A stretch of 64,000 nucleotides of DNA, from the NCBI GenBank assembly GCA_963082875.1, contig OY720102.1, positions 2,170,001 to 2,234,000 on the forward strand, given 5' to 3'. The notes under the pieces were generated by a model that worked only from the letters and a program-made list of their open reading frames with translations, was not told the origin of the DNA and ran no database searches. Positions within the stretch are counted from its first letter, which is position 1; each line of letters begins with the position of its first letter. This document shows, piece after piece, positions 42,139-48,311 of this stretch. This DNA comes from Corella eumyota. Its lineage: Eukaryota > Chordata > Ascidiacea > Phlebobranchia > Corellidae. Position numbers and translations under genes: made by a program.

Positions 42139-45100
42139 TTATAAAACTTTTTATACATGATATTATAATATATCAAAATATAGGCACTTAACTCAAGCAT
42201 TGAGTTGTTTTACCTAACAAAAAACAGTTATAGCAAAATATCGCCTTGATAAGTTTAATTTAAAAACAATTTTCACTACATGACATTACCTGTTGTGATA
42301 TGCTGAAGTCTAAATGGGTAACCCCATGCTACAAAGGCACCATACCATTTAACATGCAGCAGCTCTAATCTCCATAAAGACCTGGCATGAAATGCTGCAG
42401 GACCTGACTCATAGATTACACTTCTGTATGTAAACAGCAGGTTAGTACATAAATGTAAGGTAAGATTTATAAAGAAAAATACTGGTACATAATTTTATAA
42501 AATATTAAACACATAGTTTAATGAAAAATTAAATACCTCATTTGAGCTTGCTTATCATCTTGAGCATAGATTGAAAGACAGTCATCCATATGGCCATGAA
42601 ACATCCTAAGTACATCTCCTCCATTTAAATAACCTTGTTCTCTGCCTACACCACAGGCTACAGGCCCAACCGTCCACATTGTTTGCTGAAATGAAGCCTG
42701 CACACTGAGCTCATCATTTTTCCCAACAGATAAATGCTACACAATGAAGACAAAAATTTAACAGAGTATTAAAATCTAAAAGTAAATGTGCATTTATATA
42801 TTTATTACAATATATATATCTAGTTTTTTATTTTAAACACTTTAAATCGAAGTACCATTTTCCAAATTATTAATTTGTATATAATTTTCAAATCTCAAAG
42901 TTAATTACCAAATATCTTTCTGAAGCGATGCTGATAAGAATAAGGTCATCTCCAACTCTGACCTTTTCACCCTCTGACCTCTGTTTAGAGGTTGGATGGA
43001 CTGTCCACCAAGTTGACTCACCTGCAAAAAAAATAAATGTTTATGCATGTAATTTAATCAAAATTTAAATTTATATTTTGATGTATTAAGTACTTACCAT
43101 TACTATCATTACAAAGGCCGACATCAAAGGCTAACTTGTCAGATAATGAACTTGAGGTTTTAAGGCAAGTAAGGTGCTAAAAATAATATATATATAACTT
43201 AACTTCTATATTTAAACAATAACTTTAACCTTCAGTTTAAATGGTATAGCACTTTTTATGCTATGCAATGAATATAATACAATAATTTATAATATTTTGT
43301 TAAGATATAACAGTACTATTAATATTTTACCATTCCACTTAGCTCATGTTTGAGTTGGATTGCATTTCCATAAAGTAGAGTTCTGCTATGAACTGAGCCA
43401 GAATCAACCTAAATATATTAACATATCTTAATTACCACTTAAAAACAAGTATATATATATATTGCAATAAAAATTAAATTATAAAGTGATAAGCAAGCAG
43501 TTATAATTTGAAAGCATTCATGTGATGGTAAATAATAGAAATTTTTAAGAAAAAAATGTTTTACAAATTTCTATTGGGTATAATTTATCTTGCCTGTTCT
43601 TCATTGGCAAGGTTAACATTTTTAGCTTCAAGGTCATCTAAGCTATCTTCCACCTCCTATTATGATGTCATAGTAATAAAGTGAAGTGCATATGATTAGT
43701 GGTAATGTACATGCATAGTGGGTAAAAGATTTAAATTTAAAAAAATAAATACATATACAAAATAGTTATATATAATATATATATTAAAACTAAAAAATAG
43801 ATGCATAACAATATATATTAAGTGTATTGACAATAAAGTTTATTAATTTTTAAATAAACATTTTTGTATCTTATAATTAATATAAAATGTCAATCAATGC
43901 AACAGTGATAATTGAAAACAAGCTTGCCTACTAAGCCTTTAATCCAACATGATTAAATTTTTAGTTTAAACTCTGAATTTAATTAACGCTAAAACGCATA
44001 CAAACGCGTAAAAAATATAAAATCAAGTAAGTATACTTTAAATTCAAAAGTTTCAAAAATCTTCCAATTACGTTACATAAGAATTTATAAACTTGAAAAT
44101 ATTAAATCAATTTTCTTACCTCTTCTGTAGTTAATAATTCTTGCAAAGCACGAACCGATAAAGCTTGCGACAGAACAAAAACGCAGCGGGGAGTATCAGT
44201 TAAAACGTCCTTTAAACAAAGACAATTAAATAACTAAACCGGCAATAGGTGTAAGCACGTGACTAGAAATTAATGCCAGATTCGTTACAATACCCTCATG
44301 TGCTTACGAAAAAACGCGCTAGCCTAAGTTAGCTTGGTTGAAATAAATAAAAAACAACTGAAACAAAAGAAAAAGAACACAAGTGCCTAGAAAAAATGTG
44401 CGTTTAAAACGAAAAACACGCTAGCCCTAGTTATCTTGGTTAAAGGCTAAAAACTACGAAACTAGGTTAGAAACAAAGTCGAAGAAACTTGATTTCGCAA
44501 TAAAAAAGCTTCAAACACACATTTAAAAACGCGTTTTTATCGTGAATAAATACAAGTACAATAGTCTATTATTAACTAGATTATTACAAAAACAATAACT
44601 CACATATTTACGACAGTTTTACAGTTTACTTTTGTTTATTTGAAATGTTTAAAAATAACAAAATTCTTACCCGATTTTCCGAGGTATTTTCTACGTAACA
44701 AAGTCGATTGCCGAACCCCTCTGCAGCTAAGCAAACCTTCTCCAAATCTTTCGCAGTTGTGCATTGAAAAAATATATGGTCATCCTACAAATAAAGTAAT
44801 TTAAAAGTAGCCTAACTTACATTTCTTCTAACTACCGAAACCTATGCTAAAACTTCGGAAAAGGAGTTGCGCAGAACGTCTTTGCACCGAAATTGTCGTC
44901 CGAAAAAGACAATGACGATTGTTTTAGGATATTTCTATTGTGCTATTTTTTATTGTAAATAAATATTATTTTTTTTAAATATTTTGCATTGTGTTGTAAT
45001 GTTTTTAGACAAACAAAAATGGTAATTTATTTATATAAACCTTATTTTTACTTAGGCCGGTTTCTCAATGCTTTTAGTAATGTAATACGTACTGCATTTA

Positions 45101-45265
45101 CTTAACTAACGCTTTAAAAATTGCACCAAAGTAGCTGCAATTATATAAAGGTAAAGTAAAACATAGGTTCTATTAAATTGGTTTTTAATTATATTAAACT
45201 GTATACTTGCAAATTACCGTTCTTAAGAAATGAACATCTTCTTCCGTATCGTTTGATTCTGCCAT
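532..45265 (-). CDS. RYR: Ryanodine receptor, 114 exons, C-terminal end beyond window
   Basis: Homotetrameric calcium-release channel of the sarco/endoplasmic reticulum, the tunicate counterpart of vertebrate RYR1-3. I translated 114 exons in continuous phase, giving 14,975 coding bases (about 4,992 residues); vertebrate receptors have about 4,970-5,040. The start is the ATG at 45265, which reads [16 protein letters not shown] and has an in-frame TAG directly before it. All family parts appear in order: N-terminal trefoil/MIR, RIH, three SPRY domains, two pairs of RYR repeats, EF-hand region, transmembrane helices, pore motif [11 protein letters not shown] and the cytosolic C-terminal C-x2-C/H-x4-H element. 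The last exon found (532-697) ends in HNLANFM at a GTTAGT donor; the final 50 or so residues (human FFLMYLINKDETEHTG onward) are not in bases 1-531 and must lie further left. Exon coordinates are in the domain entries. Family identity is near certain; individual splice sites are by eye. Confidence 0.97.
781..962 (+). repeat. tRNA-derived SINE, internally deleted copy
   Basis: The head (GACGGTCAGAACACTTG) and the 3' part (TTAAGACTGGGTCGGGGTAA, CCACATTGAAGATAAATAAA) match the copy at 1-310, but the B box region is mostly lost. It lies in the intron between RyR exons 113 and 114. Confidence 0.7.
2866..2922 (+). repeat. SINE head fragment
   Basis: AGTCTAGGGTCCGAACCACT and CACTCTTATC resemble the B-box part of the SINE at 1-310. 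Short and diverged. Confidence 0.4.
4199..4288. repeat. Tandem array of a 27-bp unit
   Basis: About three copies of TAGTTAAAAAAGTAAATTAA with an A/T-rich tail. The array ends against the donor of RyR exon 109 (4290). Confidence 0.8.
5506..5556 (+). repeat. SINE head fragment
   Basis: GGTTTACTACATGAGGTCCT then AGGCTCGATTTTTACTG matches the internal part of the SINE head at 32-70, with a decayed B box. Confidence 0.55.
5937..5972. repeat. Perfect 14-bp inverted repeat (hairpin) with 8-nt loop
   Basis: GTCAATTTACTAAG and its exact complement CTTAGTAAATTGAC flank TTGTTTTG, in the intron just upstream of RyR exon 106. Confidence 0.85.
7243..7378 (-). repeat. Dispersed intronic repeat family, minus copy
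   Basis: Contains reverse-complement family words (GGCAGTTTTATTTATTTTGT, TATAAATTGGATAT) and runs into an AT microsatellite. Confidence 0.65.
8228..8325 (+). repeat. Dispersed intronic repeat family, 3' part
   Basis: AAATTACTGCAGGCAAGTAT, TTGAGAGTTGCGACAATAT and ACAGACTGTAAGG match the family 3' half. RyR intron 99. Confidence 0.65.
8352..9753 (-). other. RYR: RyR exons 96-99: EF-hand region and U-motif part (aa 4058-4269)
   Basis: Exons: 9537-9753, 9047-9208, 8676-8801, 8352-8481. Exon 96 contains [20 protein letters not shown] and a first EF-hand-like loop ([19 protein letters not shown]). Exon 97 contains the second ([15 protein letters not shown]), then [20 protein letters not shown]. 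Exons 98-99 have [17 protein letters not shown] and [13 protein letters not shown]. Both loops are degenerate: the first has Asn at the last coordinating position, and the second starts with His and lacks most acidic ligands. Confidence 0.92.
9921..10056 (+). repeat. Dispersed intronic repeat family, copy
   Basis: ATGTCTAATTTATAGGCC, AAAACTGGTGTTGG and CTATCGACTAGTTT match family landmarks. RyR intron 95. Confidence 0.6.
11783..11930 (+). repeat. Dispersed intronic repeat family, copy
   Basis: Near-complete copy: CCCAATTTTTAGGCCTACAG, ACTGCCATTTGTGGTACAT, TTGCAGGCAAATATTAGG, TGTTGCGACCATATT, ATCTTGACTAAAGGGCAAG. RyR intron 89. Confidence 0.75.
13069..13767. mobile_element. 699-bp inverted-repeat element, hAT-like MITE candidate
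   Basis: The ends TAGGGATGTG and CACATCCCTA are perfect 10-bp terminal inverted repeats. Inside them are further inverted CGAGCCGAG/CTCGGCTCG words, and the GC-rich ends contrast with an AT-rich middle. No transposase frame is present, so it would be non-autonomous. The 8-bp flanks (CTTAATAG, AAGCTAAG) are not an exact target duplication. It sits in the 1.6-kb RyR intron 86, one of the largest in the gene. Confidence 0.65.
14463..14506. repeat. 21-bp tandem duplication beside RyR exon 85
   Basis: ATTCCTCATAAAATTAAATA appears twice in direct succession, ending a few bases before the donor of exon 85 (14520). Confidence 0.85.
17060..17162 (+). repeat. Dispersed intronic repeat family, copy
   Basis: ACCATTTGTGGTGTGTTGG, TTGTGGCTATATTATGGCAA and TTCTGACTGTATGGCAGGC match the family. 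RyR intron 77. Confidence 0.65.
19478..19620 (+). repeat. Dispersed intronic repeat family, near-complete copy
   Basis: TATGTCCGATTTATAAGCCT, AATAAAACTGCCATTGGCGG, GTTGGCAAATATTGATTAAC, AGTTGCGACCATAA and GGCAGGCCATCAAC follow in family order. RyR intron 71. Confidence 0.75.
20878..20925 (+). repeat. Dispersed intronic repeat family, fragment
   Basis: CCTTTGTGGTGCTAGG and TTTTCCAGGCAAATATTA match the family middle only. RyR intron 66. Confidence 0.45.
21262..21412 (+). repeat. Dispersed intronic repeat family, copy
   Basis: ACCAATTTATAGGTCTAAAC, TATTGCTGGCAAATATCAG and AAATCTTGACCATACGGCAA match the family. RyR intron 65. Confidence 0.65.
21446..23123 (-). other. RYR: RyR exons 62-65: RYR repeats 3 and 4, phosphorylation-loop domain (aa 2667-2926)
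   Basis: Exons: 22960-23123, 22466-22634, 21991-22134, 21446-21748. Repeat 3 reads [20 protein letters not shown] then [10 protein letters not shown] and [10 protein letters not shown]. Repeat 4 reads [15 protein letters not shown] then [17 protein letters not shown]. Between them [13 protein letters not shown] and [13 protein letters not shown] match the loop that carries the PKA/CaMKII sites in vertebrates. An Ala/Pro-rich stretch ([16 protein letters not shown]) replaces the short vertebrate linker. Exon 63 uses a GTCAGT donor. Confidence 0.92.
22300..22422 (+). repeat. Dispersed intronic repeat family, copy
   Basis: ATGGTATTTGTGGTAAATAA, AGAGTTGCGACTATATTATG and ACTATCAATTGTAG match the family. 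RyR intron 63. Confidence 0.65.
26359..26512 (+). repeat. Dispersed intronic repeat family, near-complete copy
   Basis: TATGTCCAATCTATAGGTCT, AAACTGCTGTTTGTGGCGC, CAGCAAATATTAGTTGAAAG and AAAATTCAGACTGTGG occur in family order. RyR intron 52. Confidence 0.75.
27402..27660 (+). repeat. tRNA-derived SINE, best-preserved copy
   Basis: The head starts GGCAGTGTAGTATAGTAGTC (A-box-like), followed by a B-box-like GGATTCGATTCCC. The tail has CAACTTAAGACTGGGACTGG and CGACCTTTCCACATCGAAAA, and the end is AAATAAGTAAA. Length is about 258 bp. RyR intron 50. Confidence 0.85.
28834..28907. repeat. Perfect 37-bp tandem duplication
   Basis: Two identical adjacent copies (28834-28870 and 28871-28907) beginning ACAGGTCATAAAATTTGACT lie in RyR intron 47, about 50 bp upstream of the exon 48 acceptor. 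The perfect identity indicates a recent event. Confidence 0.92.
32338..32450 (-). repeat. SINE copy, minus orientation
   Basis: The reverse complement reads GGCAGCAAGGTGTAGTGGT, CATTTGGCTTCCTTACATAA, GAGTTCGATCTCAAGTGC, the same head as the SINE at 27402. RyR intron 38. Confidence 0.7.
33757..33885 (-). repeat. Dispersed intronic repeat family, minus copy
   Basis: ATGGTCGCAACTCTTAATTA, TGCAATGATTTACCTACGTA and CCACAATT match the reverse complement of the family. RyR intron 34. Confidence 0.6.
34281..34331 (-). repeat. SINE head fragment, minus orientation
   Basis: The reverse complement has GATATAGTGGTCAGAACACT then TGGCTTCACTACA, matching the start of the SINE head only. RyR intron 32. Confidence 0.55.
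34543..34585 (-). repeat. Dispersed intronic repeat family, 5' fragment
   Basis: GGGCTATAAATTGGACATAC followed by repeated ATAC matches only the 5' end of the family in reverse. RyR intron 31. Confidence 0.4.
34761..36266 (-). other. RYR: RyR exons 26-31: SPRY2 domain (aa 1089-1290)
   Basis: Exons: 36172-36266, 35957-36061, 35542-35638, 35260-35396, 35042-35106, 34761-34865. Landmarks are [87 protein letters not shown] and [14 protein letters not shown]. Exon 31 ends at a weak GTTTTT donor, but phase and homology support it. In vertebrate RyR1 this domain contributes to contact with the skeletal calcium channel. Confidence 0.92.
35775..35930 (-). repeat. Dispersed intronic repeat family, minus copy
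   Basis: TTCTTAACTAATATTGTCTG, GATAATTTACCGAAGTATC and TATAAATTTGACATACATAT are the reverse-complement landmarks. RyR intron 27. Confidence 0.65.
36444..37970 (-). other. RYR: RyR exons 21-25: RYR repeats 1 and 2 (aa 885-1088)
   Basis: Exons: 37866-37970, 37401-37588, 37026-37185, 36628-36701, 36444-36529. Each repeat has the family pattern of a helix ending in WA-x-GW-x-YG: [21 protein letters not shown] in two pieces for repeat 1, and [21 protein letters not shown] likewise for repeat 2. These are followed by [15 protein letters not shown] and [15 protein letters not shown], then [20 protein letters not shown] and [17 protein letters not shown]. Confidence 0.93.
36853..37004 (-). repeat. 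Dispersed intronic repeat family, near-complete minus copy
   Basis: AACTAGTTGATAAACCACTT, TATTTTAATTGGCATAATAT, CTTGCCTGCGATAATTTAC, GCAGTTTTATTTATTTTGTA and CCTATAAATTGGACATACAT make it almost full length. RyR intron 23. Confidence 0.75.
38100..39310 (-). other. RYR: RyR exons 18-20: SPRY1 domain (aa 670-884)
   Basis: Exons: 39069-39310, 38502-38694, 38100-38310. Exon 18 begins [20 protein letters not shown] and contains [18 protein letters not shown] and [14 protein letters not shown]. Exon 19 has [20 protein letters not shown]. Exon 20 has [19 protein letters not shown]. This is the surface SPRY1 domain of the receptor, near the FKBP-binding face in vertebrate structures. Intron 19 carries two SINE B-box fragments. 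Confidence 0.93.
38360..38476 (-). repeat. Two adjacent SINE B-box fragments
   Basis: GCAGATCGAACCCAGAATGA and GGGAGTCGAACCCAGAAAGG lie about 70 bp apart, each followed by a similar GTTATGTAA-type stretch. In reverse each gives a GGGTTCGA B box. RyR intron 19. Confidence 0.55.
39576..41508 (-). other. RYR: RyR exons 12-17: first RIH (RYDR/ITPR) solenoid (aa 380-669)
   Basis: Exons: 41464-41508, 41191-41312, 40758-40952, 40182-40435, 39806-39924, 39576-39709. Landmarks are [13 protein letters not shown] (exon 13), [19 protein letters not shown] and [14 protein letters not shown] (exon 15), [17 protein letters not shown] (exon 16) and [19 protein letters not shown] (exon 17). All match the vertebrate RIH1 block, which couples the N-terminal domain to the core solenoid. 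The linker in exon 14 is very acidic ([15 protein letters not shown]). Confidence 0.93.
42108..42132. repeat. AT dinucleotide microsatellite
   Basis: About 12 AT units in RyR intron 9. A similar shorter run is at 7367-7385 beside a dispersed-repeat copy. Confidence 0.9.
44240..44292. repeat. CACGTG-containing small dispersed motif
   Basis: GTGTAAGCACGTGACTAGAA then GCCAGATTCGTTACAATA resembles 5139-5200 (GTGTAAACACGTGGCTAGGA then GGCGGATTCGTTACAATA) and the reverse copies at 6030-6075 (TAGTCACGTGCTTACACC and TAGTCACGTGTTTACGCC). It looks like a small repeat with an E-box palindrome. Confidence 0.6.
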
Positions 45266-46048
45266 CTAGTCACAACAAACTTCAATATACCTTCAAGTAT
45301 CAAATATAACTCACAAAATCTTACTTTTTTAGGTAAATTTTTGTACTCAAAACTAAACCTATATTAAACTAAATATCTATTTAAAGGTCCTAGCAAATAA
45401 ATGTCACTTTTATAGCATTAAACGTCTACTTCTGGTAACGAATTTTAGATTTTAAAATCGCCAATCAATTGCTAAACCAATATTGTTATCTCGGTTAGGC
45501 GTTAGTCCAATGCATTTGAATTAGTTAACTACGAATCTAATCCAATAAATTACAGAACCTAAAAACAACGGTCTCGAAAAGTGATAGGTGCTGAATCGAT
45601 AAGTTGACAAGTAACAGCCTTGTGACGTAGACAACAGTCGCTTTGTGACATAATAAGAATAGTCTCTTAGGTTAACTATATCAGCTGTCTGTGCCAATCT
45701 AGAAATAGCGACGCGCAAATAACCAATAAGCTAAGAGTGATCAAGCAAAGGTATTTGAGACTTTGATCTTTTAACATTGATACCTATAATCCTTAAAACA
45801 ATATCTAAAATGTGCAAAGTAATATACAATACGTTGCACAAAATAAGTTGTAATATTAGAAAACATACTAAAATCAACAAAAAGAAGTTTTAAAAAATGT
45901 TTTACAAAACACCGCCTAAAAATACGTGCTCTGTTATTAAAATATCTTTGTACAACTTTTAGTTCACAAACTGTTGTCTGAATATGAATAAATTTTCACA
46001 AATATATAGCGTATAAAAACAAAGTAAATTGTCAGATTGAATTGTGTA
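45266..46048 (-). promoter_or_regulatory. Intergenic gap upstream of the RyR start
   Basis: 783 bases lie between the small-heat-shock stop and the RyR ATG, both genes on the minus strand. Any cis promoter and 5' UTR of the receptor should be here. On the minus strand the bases TTGTTGTGACTAG run straight into the ATG, so an AG lies directly against the start codon and could be a spliced-leader acceptor. I see no clear TATA box, coding exon or repeat. Confidence 0.35.
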
Positions 46049-47052
46049 TTAGCTTGGAGGAAGATCAGAACACAAGTTCGTCCTGGTTGGGGCCTCCACT
46101 CTTAACACTCCGTTTGGCATCAGATTAGATACAACGTCGTATGGGTTTACCCACTCAGGTATTTCCACTTCTCTGATAAATTCACTAAAACAAACACAAA
46201 TACTTTAAAGTGAAAGTTTATTAGGTGTTACTAAGTTAACGTTATGGTTTATCACCTATAGCCCGGGTTTAAATCGTCGGGATCTTCTTTAGCAGCAGAG
46301 ATTACAAGTGTTCTCCCTTTAGTTTTAACCAGTAGCTCTTCAGGTCTAAAAGGAAATATATATATGACAATTTTATCTAACTTTAGAATTAAGTTAGATG
46401 CAAATTGAATGTAGTTGTTTTAGACGTCTTACTTAAAGCCCTTCACGTCGACGTCAACTTCAAATTTTTCGGGAATAACGACTTCATCTTGAATAGTGTT
46501 AACAGATCCAGTTGTATTCCTTCTGCTTCCCGAGTCTCTGCCTACACTGAATACCCCGCTATCTGCATATTCAGTGTCGTGTTTTATTGGCCTTACATGC
46601 CTGGGTTCGCGATCAAACATATCAAAAGCTGGGCTGAAAAAGTCGTCGTCCATTAGTCTGGGTCGACTAAAAAAATCCTCTCTGCTTTTTCGCGCCATTA
46701 ACCTTGGTCTTGTAAAAAAATCGTCATCGTCTCTTAATGATATTCCGGACCGCATCCCGGTCACCATTTCGTCCATTTTTTCTTCAAATTCCTCGAAAAA
46801 TGTGTCGTTATTTCGGAGCCTACTTCGCCTTGGAAACGTGTCAAAAACTTGCTCTGTTCGGTCAGTTTCGTTACTTGTACTTGTACTTGAAGCGTTACTA
46901 AGCGACCTTTTAGTCGTTTTGGTGACTACATTTTGAGTGGCAACTCTTCGGGATGTTGTCATTTCGTTTAACCTAGAGTTATCATCATAGTCTAAATCGC
47001 CGTAGTTTGGGTTGCGCGACCTCCAATTATTAACATCTTTCGAACTTGACAT
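46049..47052 (-). CDS. Small heat-shock protein (alpha-crystallin domain), 281 aa, three exons
   Basis: Predicted cytosolic holdase chaperone. Exons 46433-47052, 46256-46345 and 46049-46184 join in phase to 282 codons including the stop. The C-terminal 80 or so residues form an alpha-crystallin domain: EKFEVDVDVKGFKPEELLVK, GRTLVISAAKED, EFIREVEIPEWVNPYDV, then NGVLRVEAP. The tail (TRTNLCSDLPPS) lacks the I-x-I motif that many family members use for oligomer assembly. The N-terminal arm is unusually long (about 195 residues), charged and Ser/Thr-rich, and contains repeated DFF-RPRLM units around residues 107-137. Usual family members have 160-230 residues. The start is the first ATG of a long open frame (MSSSKDVNNW). 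The gene lies just upstream of, and parallel to, the ryanodine receptor. Family is well supported; orthology is not clear. Confidence 0.9.
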
Positions 47053-48311
47053 TATTTTGATAACTTTTAATATTTAACACTATCACAGATATGTTTACTA
47101 TACAACAGTACAACTAAAGAAACAAAGAGTATTCAGTCAAAGTTATAACGCCTTGTCCATCAATTTTACCTTATGACAAGTACTTTTATTTTGTATAATA
47201 GTTTCCACAATGGGCTAACCAATTTAACGCGCTGTTCTCAATATATTACACATACTACTTTTCTTAGTTACTTCTATGCCAATTTATCATAGTATAAATA
47301 ACAATCTTACTATTATAGTTACTTTTATATCTATTTATCATAGTATAAATAACGATCTTACTATTATATATGCTGTATTGTGAAATCATTTCCAATTTTG
47401 ACAGAGAAGAGTAAAGAATATTCGTACGAATTCCCTTGAGAAACGCAATGCAATTTCCTATCCTGTCTCGAGTCTATCTGTAATTAAAGTATTTTAGTCA
47501 CTTTGGTTATTTCTGTTATTGAAAAACAAGTAACATCACAACTTAATATAGCGCCTTGAACTTAGAAACCCAGCAACAACTAAAATTGTAAATAGACTAA
47601 CAAGAATTCAAAAGAAAACATTTTTTCATAAGACCTTTTTTAAGGATTTTAGACCTGACTTTTTCTAATAGCAAAATAGTAAATGTATAAATTTTAATAA
47701 ACATATGATAACACGAAAAACAGAAAACATTTTTAGTAGAATATTTTGATCAACAAATAATTAAAAAACAAAATGACTGCTACAGAAATATATTGTGATA
47801 AAATATTGAACGAATACTTTTATGATAACTTTTTTTCTACACAGTGGCAATTTTTAGATTTAAAATAATAAATAAGACCTATTAGTTTATGGTAAAATAT
47901 CAGAAAAGTAACATAATGAGAATGCAATTTATAATTTTTTGATAACTCAGCGCTGAATAGTTCACCTGATTCGAATTTAATTCATAAATATTTTTCATTT
48001 AAAATTTTGTATTTTAGGGCTAGAATAACTTAAACGATTGCAATATAAAATCTATAAATTGTGAATATTAAGAGGATATTATAGGAAAAAGACTTGTAAA
48101 ATTTAAATTGTTTTTCCTAAAATTTACAGACAGTATGTTTTGCATATTCTATCTTAAATAAAAGTTAAAAAAAATTGAATAATTTAACCTTTAAGATAAT
48201 CATATTTCAAAACAGTTAAACTCAATAACTCAGAAGTATAACCTTATTAGAAAATACACTAATACAACACAATAATAAAAATAAGTTTGCAAAACTTATG
48301 AAATAAATAAA
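47053..48311. other. Intergenic region between sushi-protein and heat-shock genes
   Basis: About 1.26 kb of AT-rich sequence holding the presumed heat-shock gene promoter and the 3' flank of the sushi gene. It contains a 51-bp tandem duplication (separate entry). A partial heat-shock-element-like array lies at 47416-47433 (GAA-TA-TTC, then GAATTC), about 365 bp upstream of the heat-shock ATG, but its spacing is imperfect. No coding exon seen. Confidence 0.4.
47267..47367. repeat. 51-bp tandem duplication upstream of the heat-shock gene
   Basis: Two adjacent copies of a unit of about 51 bp (47267-47317 and 47318-47367) share TATCATAGTATAAATAAC and ATCTTACTATTATA with a few substitutions. It lies 215-315 bp upstream of the heat-shock start codon. 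Confidence 0.8.

Larger units (their letters stand above)
41651..45265 (-). other. RYR: RyR exons 1-11: N-terminal trefoil and MIR region (aa 1-379)
   Basis: Exons: 45218-45265, 44671-44784, 44120-44209, 43594-43656, 43331-43408, 43098-43176, 42909-43021, 42537-42736, 42290-42423, 41976-42073, 41651-41770. This is the inositol-trisphosphate-receptor-like N-terminal domain followed by MIR repeats; in mammals many disease mutations cluster here. Landmarks are [16 protein letters not shown] (exon 2), VRALQELL (exon 3), [13 protein letters not shown] (exon 5), [19 protein letters not shown] (exon 7), [17 protein letters not shown] (exon 8), [10 protein letters not shown] (exon 9) and [19 protein letters not shown] (exon 11). 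Exon 4 (21 residues, acidic) ends in a GC donor and may be optional. Confidence 0.93.

Noticed and set aside
46496-46936. Plus-strand open frame of 146 codons
   Set aside because: It is the reverse shadow of heat-shock protein exon 1; there are no domains or splice signals of its own.
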